A program made the translations under genes and the position numbers. DNA of 64,000 bases from positions 2,170,001-2,234,000 of the forward strand of contig CM071589.1 of the NCBI GenBank assembly GCA_036429605.1, in the 5' to 3' direction. Under the pieces are notes generated by a model that saw nothing but the letters and a program-made list of their open reading frames with translations, searched no databases and had not been told where the DNA came from. Every line of letters begins with the position of its first letter. Position 1 is the first letter of the stretch. The DNA comes from Cladobotryum mycophilum. Lineage: Eukaryota; Ascomycota; Sordariomycetes; Hypocreales; Hypocreaceae. Shown piece by piece: positions 56,125-64,000 of the stretch.

Positions 56125-57026
56125 TTAACCACGACGTCGAGTCGTGGGTCCCTTCTTAGGTACTGCAGTTGAGCTGCCCTTGGCCCCGCCGGGTACAGTA
56201 ATCTTTTGCTTTCCCTTTGCCTTTGCGGAGGGTGCATTCCAGTAAAAGACCATCTGGAGCGCAAGAATAGCGTTGAGAACGAATCCAGAAATGAAGCCGT
56301 ACAGAATGAGCTTGTCGTCGACTTCTTGGAGGGTGGTGAAGATACGCGACAAAGAGCCAGCCAAGTAGTTGAAGACCTGAGCACTGTTAGTATAATTTCT
56401 ATTACAAGTTGGTTAAAGGGGGTAACGAACAGCAAAGGCACTGAGCTGACCAGTTCCTCCTTCTTGCCAGATGGCGAGGATCTGAGGGACCTTGCTAGCA
56501 ACACCAAGAACACCAGCACCAGCCTGCAAGTAACTCAATTGCTGCGCATCAATGAGATCATTGGCGAACAAAGCAGCAGCGCTCGCAGCCAGGACAGCGA
56601 TGAAAGCCGCAGCCATGGCGGGTTTCCCGCTGTAGTTCAAGACCAGCACCGAGATGATGACATTCTGGCCCATGATAAAGGCCGTCTCGCCAAAGGTGCT
56701 AAAGGGGAACCCATTGCGCACGTTGTAGGCCAGCGAAATGAGGTATGCGCTCGTCTCGAGGAAGTAGGACAAAAGGACACGCCGTCGGCGGACTTGGAGC
56801 CGAGGAGCTTGAGGATCTGGGGCACCTTGACGATGGCTGAGGCGCCGACGATGCCAATGCCGAGACCCTTGCTGATGGCGAGCTTGACGCACTCGGTGTT
56901 CTCGATGTCGACGTCGAGGAGGAGCGCCTTGTAGCAGGTCTCGCCGACGATGGAGACGCCGAGGTCCCGGATCGGGGCGGGCAGGTTCTGCGTTATGGGT
57001 TGGACGAGAGACCGAACGGAATCCAT
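56125..57026 (-). CDS. Mannose-P-dolichol utilization protein (MPDU1/Lec35-type PQ-loop membrane protein); frame broken at a T run
   Basis: Two exons on the minus strand, 57026-56431 and 56376-56125; about 282 aa once one missing base is allowed for. Two PQ-loop motifs are visible: KVPQILKLLGSKSADGVSF and KVPQILAIWQEGGTGQLS. Hydrophobic helices are consistent with seven membrane spans, and the basic C-terminus (KKGPTTRRRG) is typical of an ER resident. The human homologue is needed for use of dolichol-phosphate-mannose and -glucose in N-glycan and GPI assembly. The intron donor is the unusual GTTCGT, with acceptor CTCAG and an ACTAAC branch; splicing there joins SAFA to VFNYLAGSLSRIF. The frame slips at 56771-56774 (four T on the coding strand); five would join DGVSF to LSYFLETSAY. 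Confidence 0.88.
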
Positions 57027-58363
57027 GGTTGCGATGGTTGGTTGGTGGTGGGTGGTTGCTTGCGTGTAAGCAAAACAGGGTTTTGGATGACTGATGACTT
57101 TTTTTTGGTCGTCGTACAATTTTGCCGCGGTCAACGTGCGGAAAGCTGTTTTCCACAAGGCTACAGATGAAGCTAGGGGTAATAGAAATTCAAATCCCTA
57201 CCCGTAAAGTTTTCGCGACGTAGGAATTGATTGCCTCCCGATGCTACGGCAAGTTCTATTTGTCCACCACCACCACCCCCTTGTCCGTTCAGGCCAGATT
57301 TCGCTAGGTGTGCCGTTTTGAAATCTTTCAGTGCGGCGGCGGCTGATGACATCAGATTACCAAGGTAGTGGGGGTTTGTGTGTGTTGCCTTGTGGCTCAG
57401 CAAACGTAGTCAGCCACAGCTGCCTTGCTAACCAACCTGGAACCTAGCTAACCGTCGAAGTCTCTGGAATTATCCCTTGTAGCTCACTAAAGAAAACGGA
57501 GCCATTACCCCATGGATCCCTAATCGTTCGGGTTCGGGTTCTTTTTGGGTTAAACCTTGGATTTTGTCTGGAAACATCTTCCCAGAATAACAAGCGCTAT
57601 TCTGTTTCACAACTGGAGGGTTTTCTCCTCTGGCGACATAACGCTCCAATCAACTTTCATCGCCCGATATTGGGCTTAGACGGTTGGTTTACAAAAAGCA
57701 ATCAAGCGTGGGAGAAGAAAAAAAAACAAGACATAACGGAAATGGATGACAGAACGGCCAGGCTGACACGCAAATAGTAGCCCGCAGACCAAGAGGCAGC
57801 TCATCAGCCACCAAGGCTTGCGCGAGCTGCAGGCATGGATGCACGTGTCACCCTGTGAGGGGCCCTGGCCCAACGATGTTTGGTCGCCTTTGGTCACCCT
57901 CCTCCCGGCCCGTGAACAAGTCCCAGTCCAGCAAGGAAAAGGGAAGCCAACCAGCCAGCCAAACCTCTTGGTAGATCCATCGGCCTTGCAACATGATCCA
58001 AGGCAGGACGACATCAGCCCGTCTGTTTTATTAAAAAACTGACGGTCCCAGCCGGCTGCCTCGAATCACTTGTCGCTCTGGATCCAGTTATTTTCTCTTC
58101 CCTCTGCCTCTCTGCCTCTGCCTCTGCCCCTTCTCCCTCTCTCTCTCCGGTGCTGATCCTTGGCTTGCTGCTTGTTGGATCGAATGATTTGCCGCCTGTG
58201 GTTCGTTTGATGTGCAACCACACTACCACTTTCAGTGCCGAACTACCACCACGACCCGGCGGTTATCTCAATCCCCGCCGCCACTACAATTACCACCGTC
58301 ACCGCTGCTGAAATCGCCATTCAACTCTGAATGCAAACCCCCCATCGCTGGTAGCTGTTCACC
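57027..58363. other. Divergent intergenic region
   Basis: Shared upstream region of the MPDU1-type gene (-) and the DUF7514-type gene (+). A CCACCACCACC repeat lies near 57262-57272. I see no gene. Confidence 0.6.
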
Positions 58364-60415
58364 ATGGCGACGCCCAGGTCTAGGACGAGGTCGCCCGGCA
58401 TCATGAAGTACACCTACATGTTCGAAGCGGATAAGAGTCCGACACTGCAATTCAATGCACTCCTTAGGGCCATCGCTCGTTATATAGTATGATATCACAA
58501 GCGCCGTTCATCATGTCTGGCCAAATACTAACAGTATTTTCTCGCAGGTTTCACATATTGGAGACAAAACTGACGTACATCTAACACCCAAGAAACTCGC
58601 TGCCTTCTATAAAGCTGTCGGTGGTAATTATGACCGTATGTCAATGAATACAATACCAAAGCATCGCTCGCATGTTAACATTGTCTGCCCCGCGTTATAG
58701 CTCTTTTCTTCGATACGCCATACGAGACAATCTCTTATATGTGGACGGTTACTGGTTGCCAGCACTCTTTACAACCCACGGGAATAAACGATTACGCCGC
58801 ACCATCAGTTCCCGCTCTAACTGAGCGAGGCTTCTCAAGATGGGAATCGGTAGAGGTTCTGCTTGGACCTGAAGAACATGTCCCATTCATACAATATGCG
58901 GTTAGCAACTGGGGGTTAAGGCATCCAGATACGGGCGAGATATTTCCGCCAAACTTGCCTGCTGATGTGTTTCCACGCCGACCAGATGCCCAAATTGATT
59001 TGTGGCACAAGTCGTGCGCCAACGAGATGCGGGCTGCAGCAAGCAAAGAGGAGACTATGCCCAAGCCTGAACCTAAATCACAATCGAGACCTCAACCTCC
59101 ACCGCCGCCTCAACCTCAACCTCAACCCCAACAACAACCAAAACCATCATTCCAACCACAGCCACAAGCAAAGACTGAGCAAAAACCCGAACCTGCTTCC
59201 GAACGTGAACCGAAATACGTCTATGTTCACACGACAACAGCAAGAGACCCTTTCCAGACGACACCGCCACGTTCCAGAGCTTCGGATACGGGCTTTTTCG
59301 AAAGACAAGATAGGCAGCCCTTCACATATGTCCATATAGGAGGAGGGGGAGCTAGTGGTGGCGGAGGTGGAGGAGGTGGAGGAGGGAGGCCTGGACCAGG
59401 GATTAACCAGCGAGCGACTCGGCAATCTCCAGAAAAGTCAGCTCCCAGGGAAAGGCCTAGCGACGAGACGAGACGGAGGAGTTTCTCAGACTATGGCTCA
59501 CCTCAACACCATAAGAGAGAGCAACTGCACCAAACTTACTCTGGAACATATTTAAGTCCCGAATCCGGTCGACCCCGACGGCACAGTCAACCGCGACACC
59601 ATTCATCCGAGTCATCAGCTGATGAAACCTCGCCAGACCACACCGATTTTAAAACTAGACGGCGGCAACGTAACGGTTCTCCTCAGAGTGTTCGAAGAGG
59701 TCCTCCGCCAACAGCCCCGATTCCTCCGCCAGCAGCCGCTGAGCCATCTCCTGGGTTTCGAAATCACCGCAGCGAAATCCGACCAGATGATCCGAGAAGA
59801 CGGTCCAGTCCTCTTAGTTCCATTCGAGAGAAGCTGGGTGACGCCACCAACCACGTCCTTCCAAACGGCCACAGCCACAGTCACGGGCATAGCTCAGATC
59901 GTACACGAAATAGCTCGAGACAGAGCTCTGCAAATGATCCGATCCGTACGCGGAGAAGCCGCGAACAGGTCCCCCCATCCCGTCTGAGTCAGAACTTCTC
60001 TGACCTTGCATCCGAAGGCTCATCAGGTGGTGAACTTGGTGAGAATGAGCATCGAAGGCGGCGGAGGGAGCGGGATCAGCGGGAGCAGCGGGAACAAGAG
60101 CGGGAACGGGAGCGTTACAGGGGAGATAGAGGCCGTGCTCGCGATTTTGATCGGGAACGAGCCGATGAACGAGAGTCGAGCGGGCGTAGAGACCGGCATT
60201 TTCCGCGGATGCCAGAGACGGAGCGGAGACCAAGCAGCCTTGCTGACGCAGAGAGACGGCGGGAACCAGTTTCATGGGATAGGGAGAACAGCTTACGAGA
60301 GAGGGATCGGCTGAGAGACGAAAGGAGAAAGTGGGACAGGAGGTCGCCTGAAGAAGACTTGAGTCCTACGGGGGTGATACCTGGAAGACGATACCCCGAA
60401 CCGACTTATGGGTAG
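58364..60415 (+). CDS. DUF7514-type protein with Arg/Ser-rich C-terminal tail, function unknown
   Basis: Three exons, 58364-58486, 58548-58635 and 58701-60415, give 641 aa. The N-terminal 180 residues resemble the fungal DUF7514 domain (from memory): PTLQFNALLRAIARYI, then DVHLTPKKLAAFYKA, VPALTERGFSRWE, and a region ending NLPADVFPRRPD. The rest is disordered: a Pro/Gln/Lys repeat (alternating PQ, about residues 190-235), a poly-Gly run near 280-290, and a long Arg/Ser/Glu-rich tail with RERERER-like stretches. That tail resembles RS-rich nuclear or splicing-associated proteins, but no RNA-binding domain is present. Introns are GT-AG, with acceptors CTCGCAG and GTTATAG. The start ATG at 58364 has a good CACCATGG context. 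Confidence 0.8.
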
Positions 60416-63400
60416 GGCCTATCTGTGAGAAGACAGGGCTCTTTACGATTTATGATATGTAATGATGATGGCACGTTTACGCATACCGTCGATGTTCAGG
60501 CGTCAGCGTTGTTACTTGGATAAGCTTAGATGACCGAGCAATTTGACATGTATTTGAGAAATGATATTTTTGATCATGAGGACATGTTCAGTCCCCAGTT
60601 CGTGGTTGAGCACCAACTGTTTAGCCTCGGATGATGTTTTGTGTGTTGGCCACACATCCACATGCCGATATGTAACGGAAAGCTTTTAGCCCGTTGCCCC
60701 GTTGGATTCGCAATGTTTACAGCAACTCTATATATATATATATATATATATATACTAGCATCAATACGAGCTGATGATTAAGTAAAACTCACGATGCGGT
60801 CGTTGATCATAATAAACCAATCTGACCGCTGATGGTCATGATGGTCTTGCACCGAACGCTAATGCATAGAAGCCACGTTCATCTGCAACAATGAATCTGA
60901 GGCATCCGATTCGGTAGACAGTCAGATATCGTAAATCACCATTCCGTCAGCCAAAAGCCACGCCGGCTCCGCCTGGTTTCTGGCTTGCGTTTGGGTTTGC
61001 GTTTCCGCAGGGGTGCGGAGATGCTCGGAGGCTTGACAAGGCAATACGGATGTTTATGTGTGCGTGTGTGTGTGTGTGTGTCCAGCGATGACCGATTCTT
61101 CTGGAAGGGCGTCCCCACCATTGAATAGGAAAATGTACCGAATACTTTAGAAGGTGTGGGTGGATGGACTAAAGTGAGTGGTTGAGTTGGTTCGGAGAGG
61201 CTAGGCGGGTTAGGCAGTGAAGTGGGATAATAAGGGTATTGATGCTATAGTACCTAGAAGAGGATGAGGACCGGGGAGATGATAGGATCCATTGAGGGAG
61301 GAGAGGGCTGCATTTGCATGGATAAACATGGGCTGGCACACACACCGACCATTTCTCTCATTCATTCACTGTTTCAGGGCCCATGGCTTGCATTACCAAA
61401 TATGTGTTGAGAGGTTTGTATCCGAAAGGGTATTCGGTGACCAATGGATTTCACTAGTCTGAGTGTATTGAATGTGTATCAATGTGTCATTGAAAGCCTA
61501 TCACTTTTTTGACGACATAACAAATGGTCTGGGGTTGCACAACGCAATGCTGTGTGATGCAAATTATCAATACGGAGGTACAACTGACCTTTTTTTCTTT
61601 TTTTTTTGGTTCCGCTTTCGATTTTTGCAAGGGATAATAAAGAGTCAAAAAAAAACAATTTGGTCTGACTATTACAAGTAGATTCTCGTTGGGCGCCGTT
61701 GCCGGGGGCGAGTTTGAAGGAGGATGTGATGAGGCGCAAGAAAGGCAAAATGGGGACAAGGATAGCAGGGCCATTTGGAAACCCTGAAGGAGCTTGTTTC
61801 TTGCTCGGGTATCCGCATCTGCAAGGAGCCCGGGGCAAGGGAAAGGCGTAATGGGACGATCGCGCCACAAGGAAGGTAGAGGAGGGCAGAGGAGGCAACT
61901 GCTCGGGTAAAAAAAAAATTAAAAATTTTTTTTTCTTTCTTTCTTTTTTTGGTCATTGTTGATTTGTTTTTTGCGGTTGTTCCCCTGTTGATGATCGGAG
62001 CAAGGGTAGCGGTAGTAGTACTGGTGGTGGTAGTGGTAGTGGTGGGAGAAAGGAATTTTGGGCGAGTGGGTGAATGGATTGTAAGGCTTACTTGCCTGCT
62101 TTGCTATAATGATACAAGCATGTAAGATAAGAAAATAAGAAGTACAGTAATAGATAGGCACATGGGCTAATCGGAGGGGGACTGTGTGACGGAATATCAG
62201 AAACAATAACGTTCCATGGGTGGTATTAAGTATGGGGAAAGGTTCACTGGACATGCATCCATCCATGTGATGAGCGTTACAGATACGTGGGACTCCGAAT
62301 GTGATGGATGGTTCAAAAGTTTCGTATCAGCTCATAGCCGGTTGGCTACTTTGTACAAAGTATTTGTCCATGTTTTTCTCCGAGTCAGAAAAGAAAAGAA
62401 AAAAGCAGAGATGTATGGATGTATGGAGCGTGGAGAAACATCTTGTCAGCTGATGATCATCACTCTTTTGTGACAAGTGCGATGATGTTTTACAATCATA
62501 ACCCATTTCATTCCAAAGCAGCCCTGGAGTTCTCTCACACCTCCACTTTCCATCCATGGATCCATGTTTTTTGACCCTGATCCGATCCCTGGGGGGGGGC
62601 CTGGATGTATACCTTGGGTGTGCCTGGAACTGGAACAGGAACTGGGACTGGGACTTTTTAGTGGGCAGACTACCTAGCAGCAGCACGCTAAACAGGTACA
62701 TCCACTGCAACGTGGTGGTGACAAGAAGCCACGGCCAGGCCGCTAGCGCTGTGAGCGTTAGCGGCTGGAGCGCCCTAAAAAGAATGGAAGAAAGACAGAA
62801 AAAACACAACTGGAGCCGATGGAACTGGAAGAGAGAAGAAGAAGAAGAAGAAGAAGAAGAAAAAGGCATCCCGAACCCACTAGAAAGCTTTGGGAAGAGG
62901 TACCTAGTACCCAATTGTTGCCCCCAATGGTTGATTCCGCAGGTACCGGAAACATTGGCCCCCCCAAGCAAATCCCCATGCCGTCAGCGTCTCGTCTTGT
63001 TGCGTATCTCCCGTCTCGATCTCCCCGTCAAGGTACTTGGTACAGATAGTAAGTACTAGGGGACTTTCTTTTACCCTCTAGTACCCAGTAGTAGGTGTTA
63101 CTCCGTGCATGCGTTGCATTCATCGTTCACTCCCGTCACTTTTCGTTCTTCATCAGCTAAAACGGGTACCACTACTACGTGCTGCTATTACTCTCTTTCC
63201 CTTCCCACCTGCCTGCTCGAGGAAGAGAAAAAATATTTACACCTTCCCTTCTTTTCTAGCGTCTTCCTCTCTCTCTTCTCTCTCTCTCACTCTCTCTCCA
63301 TATCGTCTCATCCATTATTTGCCGATATTATTATTCTTCCTACTATCGGCAGCATAAACCCATGACGCTACCACTACCGCTATCTTACTTGTACCTCTAA

Positions 63401-63937
63401 AGCCAACGCTCTCTCATCCTCCCCCTTGTCTCGCTTCTACTCCGTACTCTCTTCTTCTCCCTCGCTTGCAGACTCGTAGTGCATATTGCACTGCATATTT
63501 CACTTTAGGCGCACGCAACCCGTCTGTTTCCATCACCGCCAGAAAGAGAAGCCAGTTGCTCTTTTCTTCTTCCTATTTTCCCTGTCTGGCCCGAATCCAT
63601 CCGTCGGATTACCGGGACATCATAATAGTATTCTCTGCAACTCCCTTTTTTGCCTAGGGATTACGACCGAGCAGCATTCGAGCCATATCTTACTCCCTTG
63701 CCCTCGACGTTCTTCATTCGCCAACAGCATCCGCCTACTGCCATTTGACTTACCGGTCGTCTCCGTCGTTGGAAACCTTCTTCTACACGTCTGTAGCCTA
63801 AGCTATCCCCCCAACAATTTCCACGCGCCGTTGGGATTATATCAATCTCCCTACGCTATCTATTCCACAAGACTCGACACAAACACACCACTACACCTAC
63901 AATACAAAGTAGCACATAAACGTGCAACTTCGCCAAC
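60416..63937. other. Long intergenic region with microsatellites
   Basis: About 3.5 kb with no supported gene. It contains (TA)n at 60728-60754, (TG)n at about 61056-61081, a GAA array near 62835-62862, and a TACTCCGTA copy at 63438-63446. The last 800 bp are strongly CT-rich and probably form the promoter and 5' UTR of the gene starting at 63938. Confidence 0.55.
60728..60754. repeat. (TA)n microsatellite
   Basis: About thirteen TA units, downstream of the DUF7514-type gene. Confidence 0.9.
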
Positions 63938-64000
63938 ATGAAGGGCAAGCCCGTTGACCAGCTCGTTTACGACTATATGTTCCCCCGACCGAAGCCTACC
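63938..64000 (+). CDS. 5' end of an unidentified gene, cut by the window edge
   Basis: An ATG at 63938 (CCAACATGAAG) opens 21 codons, MKGKPVDQLVYDYMFP..., running off the window. The upstream 800 bp are pyrimidine-rich with the CT-rich blocks usual before fungal starts, and the codons are GC3-rich like those of the real genes here. The product cannot be named from so short a piece. Confidence 0.6.
   Translation, partial: MKGKPVDQLVYDYMFPRPKPT

Overview
This is a nuclear DNA segment from a filamentous ascomycete (Pezizomycotina). The gene set (Nbs1, Png1-like, Utp4, WSC-domain protein, Hop-like Mutator transposon) and repeated TACGGAGTA intergenic motifs suggest a sordariomycete, perhaps Hypocreales; that placement is inferred from memory of such genomes. 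Genes are far apart. They carry short GT-AG introns of about 50-110 nt, often with a CTAAC-type branch site. No operons, CRISPR arrays, rRNA or convincing tRNA genes were seen.

Layout. 1.7-2.7 kb: UDP-rhamnose-type epimerase/reductase (+). 3.5-5.3 kb: Caj1/Djp1-like DnaJ protein (+). 6.6-8.8 kb: acidic coiled-coil protein with three FFYA motifs (-). 10.3-13.3 kb: complete Mutator-like transposon with 9-bp target duplication and 197-bp terminal inverted repeats, its transposase riddled with stops as expected from RIP. 13.6-14.6 kb: cytochrome b5-domain protein (+). 14.8-17.4 kb: Nbs1 DNA-repair protein (-). 18.3-19.8 kb: MFS monocarboxylate-type transporter (-). 21.8-22.8 kb: GPR1/FUN34/YaaH acetate-transporter family protein (-). 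22.8-28.8 kb: gene-poor, microsatellite-rich. 28.8-31.9 kb: two non-LTR insertions in a row, separated and flanked by the same 14-bp target duplication. 33.0-35.4 kb: WSC-domain membrane protein (-). 36.0-37.5 kb: nicotinate phosphoribosyltransferase (-). 38.4-41.1 kb: Utp4 (+). 45.2-46.7 kb: peptide:N-glycanase homologue lacking the catalytic cysteine (+). 49.4-49.6 kb: small CxxC protein (+). 50.7-52.3 kb: SWIM plus RING protein (+). 53.0-54.2 kb: MDR reductase (+). 55.1-55.8 kb: CxxC-rich protein (+). 56.1-57.0 kb: MPDU1-type PQ-loop protein (-). 58.4-60.4 kb: DUF7514-type protein (+). 63.9 kb: start of a gene leaving the window (+).

Most genes are ordinary housekeeping functions (NAD salvage, rRNA processing, dolichol-sugar use, DNA repair, protein folding) and do not form one pathway. 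The most informative structures are the two transposon regions, the inactive-looking Png1, and a consistent series of one-base homopolymer deletions that break five coding sequences plus the Mutator relic. The deletions point to sequence error rather than biology. I found no clearly new defence or biosynthetic system.
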